Source: Silvanigrellales bacterium
GTDB lineage: Bacteria > Bdellovibrionota_B > Oligoflexia > Silvanigrellales > Silvanigrellaceae
Direction of reading: 5' to 3'
Assembly: GCA_028285285.1 (NCBI GenBank)
Contig: JANQPW010000211.1
Span: 1-14,141 of the forward strand
Length of the DNA stretch: 14,141 nt
Numbering within the stretch: position 1 is the stretch's first letter; each line of letters opens with the position of its first letter. A program made the position numbers and the translations under genes. The notes below the pieces were generated by a model. It was given only the letters and a program-made list of their open reading frames with translations, was not told the DNA's origin and did no database searches. Below are positions 1-7,032 of the stretch, one piece after another.

Positions 1-286
1 TTGCAATCACCGAATCAACGCTGAAGATCACTCCGACTCCAACAGATGCACCACTTCCATCGGCTCCTTGAACAACCCTCACGAGGTTGCCACTCACAGG
101 CTTGAGATCTTGAAGAGTGAACCCAGGCTGAGGAGGAAGCGGGTCGGCTCCCTTTGTCTGCCCATCGTCTTTCTTGCCGGCTACCGGCTTGCAAGCAGCT
201 GACAAAGCCAACATCCCCAAGGGGAAGGCAAGGCTCAAAGCGCGGAGAAGTCGGCCACTGCGACTCCACAAAAGACAATGATTCAT
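1..286 (-). CDS. Lipoprotein, N-terminal part; possible trypsin/HtrA-like protease (cut by left edge)
   Basis: Read on the minus strand from ATG at 286 with no stop before the window edge, giving 95 residues. A GGAAGGG ribosome site lies about 6 bases upstream. The N-terminus has basic residues, a hydrophobic stretch and a lipobox LSAAC with Cys at residue 32, so it should be a lipid-anchored exported protein. A Lys/Asp/Pro-rich linker follows, then a segment reading LVRVVQGADGSGASVGVGVI and ending DSVIA. That pattern resembles the first strands of chymotrypsin-fold proteases, where a GSG-VI motif precedes the strand leading to the catalytic His. The catalytic residues would lie outside the window, so the protease assignment is inference; the lipoprotein call is firmer. 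Confidence 0.7.
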   Translation of the reverse strand, partial: MNHCLLWSRSGRLLRALSLAFPLGMLALSAACKPVAGKKDDGQTKGADPLPPQPGFTLQDLKPVSGNLVRVVQGADGSGASVGVGVIFSVDSVIA

Positions 287-385
287 GTGACGTCCCTTCC
301 ATTGTTCTGCCACTGCCGTCGCTTCCAGCCCGAGAATCGGCGTGTGACAAACGGGCGTATCGGTTGTGATCTTTCAATCGTTGAG

Positions 386-414
386 GAAATCTTAAAAAGC
401 TCTTCTATTGTCAA
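386..414 (-). promoter_or_regulatory. Tentative promoter for the left-edge lipoprotein
   Basis: A perfect TTGACA box on the minus strand (409-414) lies about 125 bases upstream of the lipoprotein start. At 17-base spacing the -10 position reads GATTTC, which is poor, and a better TAAGAT is only 14 bases away. Only the -35 box is convincing. Confidence 0.2.
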
Positions 415-473
415 CAGATCGGCGGGGCACATCAAGTCAGTCAGACACATGGCTGACGCTGGGCAGGCTTTCC

Positions 474-608
474 TCAGAAGGGGTGAGTGTTGAAGTAGTG
501 ATACACCAGCCCACCTGCCGCAATCACAAAGGCAATGGCGAGCTTTACTTTCACTGCTGCGGGGATTTCGTCACATTTTTCATTTTTCGCACGAGGGGGG
601 TAGCTCAT
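474..608 (-). CDS. Small single-pass membrane protein, 44 residues
   Basis: I do not recognise a family. The frame opens at a TTG (677) overlapping the helicase stop, but the ATG at 608 has a GGGAG site 8 bases upstream and is preferred. The product has a polar, charged N-terminal half of about 19 residues, then one hydrophobic segment (about residues 22-38, LAIAFVIAAGGLVYHYF), ending NTHPF. It is likely an inner-membrane microprotein with the charged part inside. It lies 65 bases downstream of the helicase stop on the same strand and may share its transcript. No functional link is visible. Support is the ribosome site plus the clean transmembrane pattern; a chance frame cannot be fully excluded. 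Confidence 0.6.
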   Translation of the reverse strand: MSYPPRAKNEKCDEIPAAVKVKLAIAFVIAAGGLVYHYFNTHPF

Positions 609-673
609 CTCCTGGTCTCCCTTTCTGGACGAATGATTCAAGGCACTTGGAGTATCAACCCTCTTTGGAGATT

Positions 674-3139
674 TCAAGCGGGAAGAGGCCCTTTTTTAAA
701 ATTTTCTCCCTTCTTCGAGTTATTCCAGAAGTCTTCGATATCACTTAGAAGATTTTGAGATAAGTGAAGATGTGGGCTGGCTTCGGCCCACTCGCTGTCC
801 AGTCGCTGAAAGAATGCCCTTTCCGTGTAGCGAGCGTCTAAAAGAAAGCAGGTGCCTCGATCTCTGTGAGATCGGATCAGGCGGCCAATGGCTTGGTTTG
901 CCTTTGCCATGGAGGGAACAACGCTGACAATGTCAAAGCCATTTTGACCTTTTTGAGACTCATACTTTTGCAAAAGATCAAGCTCCAACGACACCCGTGG
1001 CAAAGCGGGGCCCACCAAGATCACAGACTCCAAGGCGCTGCCAGGAAGGTCTACCCCTTCTGAAAAACTTCCGCCGTGCACGCCAAAAAGAACCTGGGGT
1101 TTGGCCTCCTTTTGGAAGAGTTGCAGGATCCGATCGGTTTCTTCCTTTTTTTGTTGTGGTTTTTGCAAAGTGGGTTGAAAAGGACCGGGGATCTTTGCTT
1201 GTTCATAAACCTGTTTGGCAAACTCAAAGCTGGGAAAAAAAATGAAGGTGTTGACTGGCTGTGCCCCAAGAATTCGGGAAAGGCAGTGGGAGATCTTTGG
1301 TATGTGCCGATGGCGGTGTGTGAAGCGAGTGGTCACTTGCGGCACGATGAAGAGCTTTCGTTTCTCCCTATCGAAGGGAGACGGACTCTCGATGAGGCTC
1401 CATTGCTGCGGTGAAAAGCCAAGGGAGCGTGCGTAGTGGTCTGCGGGTGTCAAAGTGGCAGACATAAACAGGGGTGCTTCCATGGGTTCGAAGAGACTCT
1501 TGAGATGCAAGGCGGAGTCTTTACACAACACTTGTATGAAGGTGTTGTTGCGCTCCTGCCCGACAATGAGAGAGTGAGCCTTGTTTGTGCCGATTTCGTG
1601 TTGTGAAAGCAGCTCACTGAGTGCGAGAAAATTCTGATGTGCTTTGAGAACGGGATCAGTGTGTTGTGGGAACTCCACAATTGCAGTGTACTTTCCATAG
1701 GCCAGCTGAAGCTTCTGAAAAAGAGCTTCGTGGCAAGCTCCACCCAGTTGTTCCAACAAGACATGTGTTTTCCAGCTTTGTGGTGATTTGTCGCTCTGGG
1801 TTCGTTCGTGCTCTGGTGCGAACTTTTCAACAAATTCAGTGATTGCGTGGGAATAACGCTCGAAATAACGTCTTGCGTGTCGGGAGTCTGTGTGAGGGCC
1901 TTCACTACTGAGCTTTGGGGAATGCTCGGAGCGAACCCTCTCGGGAAAATTATGGGCTTCGTCGACAATCAGTCGAATCTGCGCCCGACGTTTTGGTTCG
2001 GCAAAGTGACGTGCAATCTGAGCCTGTGGCGAAACAATGTGGTTGTAGTCACAGACTGTGGTGTCTGTGGTCAAAGACAAGTCGAGAGCGAGCTCAAAGG
2101 GACAAATCTCATAGTGTTGGCCGAGTTTTTTAAGAAGCGGTGCGTCAAAGACAATCCCCTTGAGTGCCACCTGTTGCAGTCGCGACTTTCTCAGCTTTTC
2201 GTAGTAGCCCTTTGCAAAACAGCAGAGAGAAGGTTTGCAAACCGGATTTTCTTTTGAAATGCAGAGGCTTTCCCTCGAGGCAAGAACCACGGCGCTTGTG
2301 GGGTTGCCGGCGTGGGCAATGTCTTTGAGTGTTTTGGTGGCAGCGATTTTTTGTGCGTTTTTAGCTGTGCCAAAGATCAGTGTTCTTGAGTCTTTGAAAC
2401 AGCTTTGGAGAGCGGGGAAAAGAGTTGAGACTGTTTTTCCCGAGCCAGTTGGTGCGTGAACAAGCAGTGCCGGCTTTTTTTTGAATCCTACTGAAAGCCG
2501 TTCCATCAGTAAACTTTGGCTGCTTCGCTTCGTTTCATAGGGAAACCGCAAACTCTCTGCCGAGCTTCTGTGTTTTCTTTGCTTCAATCGCCTGAGTTGG
2601 CATGAGCTCAGGTGACAATCGAGGAGATCGTTCAACAACTGAACTGTTTCGTCACAGTTCTGGTCAACATCTACCCAGTGGGTTGCTCCAGCCTGGGTGG
2701 AAACGTACATGAGAGTGGCGGTGGTCTTTTGCCCTTCCTGAGCTGCGAGATGCGCGTAAAGCGCAGCTTGAAGCCTGTGTGGGTGCAGGGCATCTCTTTC
2801 GACCATACGCTTCATAGCGATGGGTGAGGAACAAGACTTGATTTCTATCACACGTGTTTCTTCGGGGCTTCGCACGCAAAGATCCATGCGCCCGGAGATA
2901 ACAAAGCGGTGTCCATGGTGTTCGTGCTCCCTTTGTACGGGAACCTCCAAAGAAATGGTATCTGACTGTGTGCGAAAACGGCGCTGGACCATTCGGTGGA
3001 TGCTCTTTCCCAGCGCAGCTGTGCTTCCGCTGCTTTCTTCTGGCCCATGCAGATCACGGAAGGAGTAGAGTATGCGGACAATTTGGGTCACATTCAGTCG
3101 AATGGTCCGTTGTGTTTTCACAGCTGCAGCTGGCCTCAT
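674..3139 (-). CDS. Rad3/XPD/DinG-family Fe-S helicase with N-terminal Cas4/RecB-like nuclease domain
   Basis: An 821-residue superfamily 2 helicase. Residues about 10-160 match the PD-(D/E)XK nuclease pattern: GKSIH (44-48), GRMD (83-86), EIK (99-101) and QAALY (124-128). Walker A is APTGSGKT (229-236). Cysteines 293, 301, 306/307 and 346 sit where XPD and DinG carry a 4Fe-4S cluster. Motif II is DEAH (393-396), followed by MSATL (559-563), SEGVDLPG (693-700) and motif VI QAIGRLIRSHRDRG (749-762). Family knowledge predicts ATP-driven 5'-to-3' unwinding of single-strand-tailed DNA, coupled here to a nuclease, probably for repair. All key residues are present, so both activities look intact. 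The ATG at 3139 has no clear ribosome site; the conserved region starts near residue 13, and GTG codons at residues 7 and 17 are alternative starts. The 5' end abuts or overlaps the plus-strand DUF192 gene. Confidence 0.94.
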   Translation of the reverse strand: MRPAAAVKTQRTIRLNVTQIVRILYSFRDLHGPEESSGSTAALGKSIHRMVQRRFRTQSDTISLEVPVQREHEHHGHRFVISGRMDLCVRSPEETRVIEIKSCSSPIAMKRMVERDALHPHRLQAALYAHLAAQEGQKTTATLMYVSTQAGATHWVDVDQNCDETVQLLNDLLDCHLSSCQLRRLKQRKHRSSAESLRFPYETKRSSQSLLMERLSVGFKKKPALLVHAPTGSGKTVSTLFPALQSCFKDSRTLIFGTAKNAQKIAATKTLKDIAHAGNPTSAVVLASRESLCISKENPVCKPSLCCFAKGYYEKLRKSRLQQVALKGIVFDAPLLKKLGQHYEICPFELALDLSLTTDTTVCDYNHIVSPQAQIARHFAEPKRRAQIRLIVDEAHNFPERVRSEHSPKLSSEGPHTDSRHARRYFERYSHAITEFVEKFAPEHERTQSDKSPQSWKTHVLLEQLGGACHEALFQKLQLAYGKYTAIVEFPQHTDPVLKAHQNFLALSELLSQHEIGTNKAHSLIVGQERNNTFIQVLCKDSALHLKSLFEPMEAPLFMSATLTPADHYARSLGFSPQQWSLIESPSPFDREKRKLFIVPQVTTRFTHRHRHIPKISHCLSRILGAQPVNTFIFFPSFEFAKQVYEQAKIPGPFQPTLQKPQQKKEETDRILQLFQKEAKPQVLFGVHGGSFSEGVDLPGSALESVILVGPALPRVSLELDLLQKYESQKGQNGFDIVSVVPSMAKANQAIGRLIRSHRDRGTCFLLDARYTERAFFQRLDSEWAEASPHLHLSQNLLSDIEDFWNNSKKGENFKKGPLPA
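3061..3074 (+). promoter_or_regulatory. Strong ribosome binding site giving an alternative start for the DUF192 gene
   Basis: AGGAG (3061-3065), six bases, then ATG at 3072, in frame with the DUF192 gene. This is the best ribosome site for that frame. Using it would make the first 68 bases overlap the helicase 5' coding end on the opposite strand. It may be chance, because these bases also encode helicase residues. Confidence 0.35.
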
Positions 3140-3617
3140 GCGTGCGCGGTTCTTGTTGCAACCTGACCTGGGTCGGAAGAGCTGTCAAGCGGGCTGTCCC
3201 ACTCTGAGTCTATCAGGATCTCTTTGTGGGCTGGTCTGTCGAGACTCAAATGGGGAAGTCCTCCTCAATCATGTGTGGGTTGCCCAGAGCGCAATCGAGA
3301 GGCTTGTGGGGTTGTTGCTCGCCCCGCGCATCGACGTTGCTGTTGGGCTTCTTCTACGGGCTTGCTGCGGCATTCACTCCTTTGGTATGCGACAAGAAAT
3401 TGGTGTTGTGGCTCTTTCTGAGAACGGGAAGGTGCTCGGGGTCTGGGCACTGCAGCCCGGTCGCATGCTGCGTTTTCCGGTGGGGGCAAGTCTGTGCTTG
3501 GAAATACATCCAAAAAGAATCCCCGTCTTTCAAAAAAGACGGGGACACACGGTAGAATTTGTCGATTGCAACCTCTCTGTCGAGGAGGTGCTTGTGCCTC
3601 TTAGTCCAATCGCTTGA
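3138..3617 (+). CDS. DUF192 family protein
   Basis: This plus-strand frame matches the DUF192 pattern: a strand ending in VWVAQ, then ERLVGLLLAP, a GLLLRACCGIHSFGMR block (family form: GLLL-PC-SIHTFGMRFPID), a strand with ENGKVLGV, then a proline-containing turn and SLCLEIH. DUF192 proteins are small beta-rich proteins of unknown biochemical role, often exported. Competing minus-strand frames here show no family pattern. The start is uncertain: ATG 3138 (159 residues) nearly abuts the helicase start, ATG 3072 (181 residues) has a far better ribosome site, and TTG 3153/3156 would give a length nearer the family norm. The last 17 bases overlap the 3' end of pal, and the pal terminator lies inside this gene, encoding the region around PVFQKRRGH. 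No signal peptide is evident. Confidence 0.72.
   Translation: MRARFLLQPDLGRKSCQAGCPTLSLSGSLCGLVCRDSNGEVLLNHVWVAQSAIERLVGLLLAPRIDVAVGLLLRACCGIHSFGMRQEIGVVALSENGKVLGVWALQPGRMLRFPVGASLCLEIHPKRIPVFQKRRGHTVEFVDCNLSVEEVLVPLSPIA
3512..3545 (-). terminator. Hairpin terminator of pal
   Basis: An 11-base-pair perfect stem (3520-3530 with 3535-3545, TCCCCGTCTTT paired with AAAGACGGGGA) and a four-base loop. On the minus strand it is followed by ATTC and five T residues. It starts 55 bases past the pal stop, as expected for a rho-independent terminator. On the plus strand no T run follows, so it should not stop DUF192 transcription. Confidence 0.65.
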
Positions 3618-4092
3618 ACTCGCCACGACGGTTTTTGGCGTAGGCTTCTTCACTTTGCCCTTCGCTCACAGGGCGCTCTTCTCCGAAGCTTGCCGTTTCG
3701 ATGGCTTCAAGAGACACGCCTTCGCTCACCAAGAAAGCTTTGATAGCGTCAGCTCGCTTTTGAGCGAGAGCAAGGTTGTACTCGTTGCTGCCGCGCTCAT
3801 CGGCGTGGCCTTCAATCATGATCTTGGCTTTGTCGATGCTCTTCATGGCAGCAGCCATGCTTTTCAGGTTGTCCATGGCCTCAGGGGTGAGTGCGAATGA
3901 GTCAAACTCAAAGTAAACAGTGTCCAAAGCGATTTTAATGGCTTCGTCGAGCTGTTGTTCTGGAGTCTGCTCTTTGGCAGGGGTTTCAACCACGGGTGCA
4001 GGTGCCGCAGGCTCTTCGTCTGTGGTTGTGCAGGCGCTGGTGAACGCAACTGCGAAAAGGCTCAAGGCAACGATAGATTGAGATAACTTCAT
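3601..4092 (-). CDS. pal: Peptidoglycan-associated lipoprotein Pal
   Basis: A 163-residue lipoprotein. The signal peptide ends in lipobox FTSAC (Cys about 21), an Ala/Pro/Glu-rich linker follows, and an OmpA C-terminal domain fills the rest (about 55-163): VYFEFDS, EGHADERGSNEYN, LALAQKRADA and a closing NRRGEFK. Those motifs carry the conserved Asp and Arg that bind diaminopimelate in peptidoglycan. Pal sits in the outer membrane and works with the Tol system in envelope constriction at division. Start: ATG at 4092 has GGAG six bases upstream; the ATG at 4104 has its Shine-Dalgarno touching it and is less likely. No tolA, tolB or tolQR gene lies within the window, unlike the common tol-pal cluster. 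A hairpin terminator follows, so it is probably a single-gene transcript. Confidence 0.95.
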   Translation of the reverse strand: MKLSQSIVALSLFAVAFTSACTTTDEEPAAPAPVVETPAKEQTPEQQLDEAIKIALDTVYFEFDSFALTPEAMDNLKSMAAAMKSIDKAKIMIEGHADERGSNEYNLALAQKRADAIKAFLVSEGVSLEAIETASFGEERPVSEGQSEEAYAKNRRGEFKRLD

Positions 4093-4297
4093 AATAGACT
4101 CCATCCTCTAGTTGGTAAGTCAAATTCAACATCCAGCTGCCCAAGAAGCAGAATGCGTGCCAACTTGCCGTGTGTAGGGGATTCACGCGACACTTCATAA
4201 GTTCTCGTTAATAAAAAGATTAAATGTTTTCCTTTATTCATCTAAAAATCTGTCGAAACAGCCTTTATGGGAAAAACTGTCAAGGGAATGGTTTGTC
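4093..4297. promoter_or_regulatory. Divergent intergenic region between pal and the heme lipoprotein gene
   Basis: About 205 bases, with an AT-rich core at 4195-4270. It must hold promoters for both directions. A perfect minus-strand TTGACA lies at 4278-4283, but its -10 position at 17 bases (TGTTTC) is poor. I could not pick a convincing pair for either gene. A small palindrome, CTGTCGAAACAG, is visible at 4250-4261. Confidence 0.4.
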
Positions 4298-5803
4298 ATG
4301 CCAACTGGGTTCAAAATTTGGGCAGTTCCACGAAAAGAGAGTGATTTTAAAGATCTTGCTCGACTCCCTTTGCTGGTTTGGCCGTTTTTTTCGCTTCTTG
4401 TGGGGTGCGCTGGTGAAGTTGCGCCTCCCCCTCCAAAGCCGGGTCTCCCTTCCGGGGGTGACGCCGGAGCAACGGCTTCTCAACCTCAACCCGAAGCAAA
4501 TCAAGAAGTGCCGCAGACACGAACGGTTCTTCCAGAGAACAACATCGTGACTGAAACAGAAAGTGCACTGAAGTCTGCCTCTCTCAGTTTGAACTTTGAG
4601 AGTCTCAGCAATGGTTTTGACTCTTCGTTGGTTGAGCAGGTTGCCAAACCCGAAAAGGACATTCATGTTTTTATGAATTGTGATGGTCGTGCTTGGGCCC
4701 ATCATGATGCCACTGAAAAGACGGTGGCCTTTCCAGACTTACGGAGTTCCTTTGCGGATCCAAAGCCTGAGTGTGTCTACCAAGTCGCGCCAGGCCGAGC
4801 TTGGGCCTTGTCGCAAAGCTCAGAGAGCAAGGTGCTTCATTTTGGTTTAGCTCCTGGTGCTGTGCTTTCACCGATGGCAGTTCAATCTGCCACGGGGAGT
4901 GCTTCCGACGAAGAAACAAACGCGACGGCGGCTGCGGCTGGGTCAAGTGCCTTTAAGTTGATTTCCACTCGAATTCGTTCCGAAGAGGCGAGTTCTCTCA
5001 GCCTCTTGGGTGTTTCCTATGCTGGTGTTGCGTTCCAAAATGGCAAATTCATTCAGTTTTATGAGCTTCCTGCACTTCTTCAAGATCAGGCAAAACCTTC
5101 GCTGACAGACCTGAAGATTGAGTTGACGCAGATTCCTTGGGACTCAAAAAAACGTGGCTCCGCCGTGGCTGCTGGACGTGTTGGAGCCGAGTATTGGGTC
5201 GCCAGCAAAACGAACCTCTACTGGCTGCGCCAGAAAAAATCTTCAAAAAACTCCAAGGCCGGTTATGTTTGGCAAGAACAAGATTTGAGTTTTGAACCCT
5301 TTTCAAGGGAAGAGCTTGCGAGCATGCATGTTCGGGGTGTTGGTATCGCAGTGTCTTCGAAAAACGACGTTTTGAAGGTCGAAGGTCGTGTTTCTCTATT
5401 GGCAGATGAACAGTTGTCGATCACGCCCGATCAGCAGTGGCAGGAACAAATCCGCCCTCTGGCAGAGAAGGCATGTGTGAGCTGCCACTTCCCCGCCTCA
5501 GAGAGGGTCTGGAGAGATGCTCTGGAGGCCTCGGCTTGGACAGGTGCATGGCGAGCGTTGTTGGCCGACCAAATCGTGCACAATATGATGCCTCCACCTG
5601 GAAGTGAGGAAGCAGCGCTGCTCTCCGAGGGTGAACGGAACAAGCTTGGCGCATGGTTGTTGTCCTTAGCGGGCAGCGATCCCCGATCTCTTTTGCAAAG
5701 CCTCTTCATTTCACAAAGCGATAGCAGTTCTTCGGGAATGTCTTACAGCAGAGACCCTTCACCTGGTTCTGCTCCGACTGGCAATTCGGCTGGAAGCCCG
5801 TAA
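4298..5803 (+). CDS. Large lipoprotein with one C-terminal c-type heme motif
   Basis: 501 residues. The signal has a long charged n-region, then a hydrophobic stretch ending in lipobox LLVGC (Cys 37). A Pro/Gly/Ala-rich linker (about 40-75) follows. The large middle part (about 85-375) contains no motif I recognise. The C-terminal 110 residues look like a cytochrome c domain: CVSCH at 393-397, MMPPP at 430-434 offering a possible distal Met ligand, then EGERNKLGAWLLSLAG as the usual closing helix. The tail is Ser/Gly/Pro-rich. The protein would be lipid-anchored outside the cytoplasm and carry one covalent heme, for electron transfer or sensing. AAGGGA lies 10 bases before the ATG. The next gene starts 110 bases downstream on the same strand. 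The heme domain is fairly clear; the role of the middle part is unknown. Confidence 0.82.
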   Translation: MPTGFKIWAVPRKESDFKDLARLPLLVWPFFSLLVGCAGEVAPPPPKPGLPSGGDAGATASQPQPEANQEVPQTRTVLPENNIVTETESALKSASLSLNFESLSNGFDSSLVEQVAKPEKDIHVFMNCDGRAWAHHDATEKTVAFPDLRSSFADPKPECVYQVAPGRAWALSQSSESKVLHFGLAPGAVLSPMAVQSATGSASDEETNATAAAAGSSAFKLISTRIRSEEASSLSLLGVSYAGVAFQNGKFIQFYELPALLQDQAKPSLTDLKIELTQIPWDSKKRGSAVAAGRVGAEYWVASKTNLYWLRQKKSSKNSKAGYVWQEQDLSFEPFSREELASMHVRGVGIAVSSKNDVLKVEGRVSLLADEQLSITPDQQWQEQIRPLAEKACVSCHFPASERVWRDALEASAWTGAWRALLADQIVHNMMPPPGSEEAALLSEGERNKLGAWLLSLAGSDPRSLLQSLFISQSDSSSSGMSYSRDPSPGSAPTGNSAGSP

Positions 5804-5913
5804 TCTCTACAAACTGGCGGCATGATCAGTTTTGCCTATCTTTGTGTTGACGCGCGTCTTCATTCTGGACGAGATGATCCGAAGACTTGGAGGAGCGTGA
5901 AAGGGGCTTTTCG

Positions 5914-7020
5914 ATGAGCGATAACGACACGAATGGCTGTGAGGTTTCTTCCTTGAGAGCATCTGTTTTTCTAATATACGACCACGATGGAAAAGCGTTG
6001 CACGGCACCGCGCGGCGGAGTGCCGCGCTGAGTGCTCTGGAAGGTTTTGGGAGCACGAGTAACCTCTTTAACGACGGATCTTGGTTTCCTTCCGAAAAGA
6101 GGGAACAGGTCAAGGGCTCGAGTGATGTGCATGACTTTGTTCTTAGCCACAAAAATGAGCCTGAGTTTGAGGTGCGGCTGGAGACGACGCGCCTTGAAAC
6201 AGGATCGAAACACTATGTTGTTCAGCTCCAGTGGGTGGGTGAGCAGCGCAGAGATCAAGAGAAGCTTCGTCTCCAACTGTTGAAAATGGCTCGCTTGGCT
6301 TGTATCGGCAGCTTGGGCGGTCCTATAGCCCACGCTTTGAACAATCCTCTCGCTACCATTCGAGGGTTTGCGGAGGTACTGAAACGACGTTTCGCTCAGC
6401 TGGAGAAAGTCGCCTACTTTTCCGAAAAAATAGTCACGAACTCTGACCGTATGAGGATCACCATCGACCAGCTGAGGAAGCTCTCTCGGCCCGGAGTGGG
6501 AGACACGGAAGAAGAGGTGAATTTGAATGGCGCGGTTGAGTCAACTTTGAAAATAATGGAAGAGCAATTCAAAATGCGCAACATCGACATCGATGTGGTG
6601 TTAGCAGAGAACTTGCCGTCTCTCCCTGGTGATCACGCCATGTGGGAGTCGGCTTTCATGTCGTTGATGGCTCTTTCCAGAGACAGCTTTCAGGTGCTCA
6701 ATGATGGGCGAAAAAAGAAAGTCATGATTGAGACGTTTGAGAGTGGGGGAGCTGTGGGTTTTCGCTACTCCGACACCGCGGGTGGATTTCCCCCGTTGGG
6801 AAGCGAGCTGAACATGGTGGATCCCCTCTCGCACCTCACCACAGAGAAGGACCATGTGGCCCTTCCGGTCTTTGTCGTCTTGGAGGTCTTGCGCATTCAT
6901 GATGCACAGTTGAGCGTGAATGTTGAAGATGACGAGTCCGCCGAGCTCTCGGTGGTTTTGCCAGGCGATAGCCTCCTTGACGAAGAGGTCCAAACAGAAG
7001 AAAGTCGTGCAGTTTCCTAG
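5914..7020 (+). CDS. Histidine-kinase-like protein with a degenerate catalytic domain
   Basis: 368 residues from ATG 5914, which has AAAGGGG seven bases upstream; the frame also opens at TTG 5887. The N-terminal ~100 residues look like a PAS-type sensor, followed by a charged helix and a dimerisation/phosphoacceptor region with HALNNPLATIRGFAEVLKRR at 140-159. H140 is kept, but the acidic residue usual after it (HELNNP) is Ala. The ATPase region is eroded: the N-box, normally NLLLNA, reads SLMALS (after GDH at 239-241); G1 is DTAGGF at 287-292; after TTEK (309-312) the glycine-rich G2 is replaced by HVALPV. It probably cannot bind ATP normally and may be a pseudokinase or scaffold. There is no transmembrane segment, so it is likely cytoplasmic. 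No response regulator is adjacent. TauE follows 12 bases later. Confidence 0.85.
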   Translation: MSDNDTNGCEVSSLRASVFLIYDHDGKALHGTARRSAALSALEGFGSTSNLFNDGSWFPSEKREQVKGSSDVHDFVLSHKNEPEFEVRLETTRLETGSKHYVVQLQWVGEQRRDQEKLRLQLLKMARLACIGSLGGPIAHALNNPLATIRGFAEVLKRRFAQLEKVAYFSEKIVTNSDRMRITIDQLRKLSRPGVGDTEEEVNLNGAVESTLKIMEEQFKMRNIDIDVVLAENLPSLPGDHAMWESAFMSLMALSRDSFQVLNDGRKKKVMIETFESGGAVGFRYSDTAGGFPPLGSELNMVDPLSHLTTEKDHVALPVFVVLEVLRIHDAQLSVNVEDDESAELSVVLPGDSLLDEEVQTEESRAVS

Positions 7021-7032
7021 GAGAATGCTGTT

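Noticed and set aside
15..377. Minus-strand 120-residue frame
   Set aside because: It covers the lipoprotein region in another frame, has Ser/Arg/Trp-rich composition and no ribosome site; the lipobox frame from 286 is far better.
408..758. Plus-strand 116-residue frame
   Set aside because: Antisense to the small membrane protein and the helicase C-terminus; Ser/Phe/Arg-rich without a pattern.
1450..1968. Minus-strand 172-residue frame inside the helicase gene
   Set aside because: Alternate frame of a gene whose motifs are continuous through this region; no sign of a frameshift.
3265..3513. Minus-strand 82-residue frame
   Set aside because: Arg/Gln/Pro-rich shadow of the DUF192 gene with no ribosome site.
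3354..3653. Minus-strand 99-residue frame between pal and the helicase
   Set aside because: It starts inside pal, crosses the pal terminator and shows no family pattern, while the opposite strand matches DUF192.
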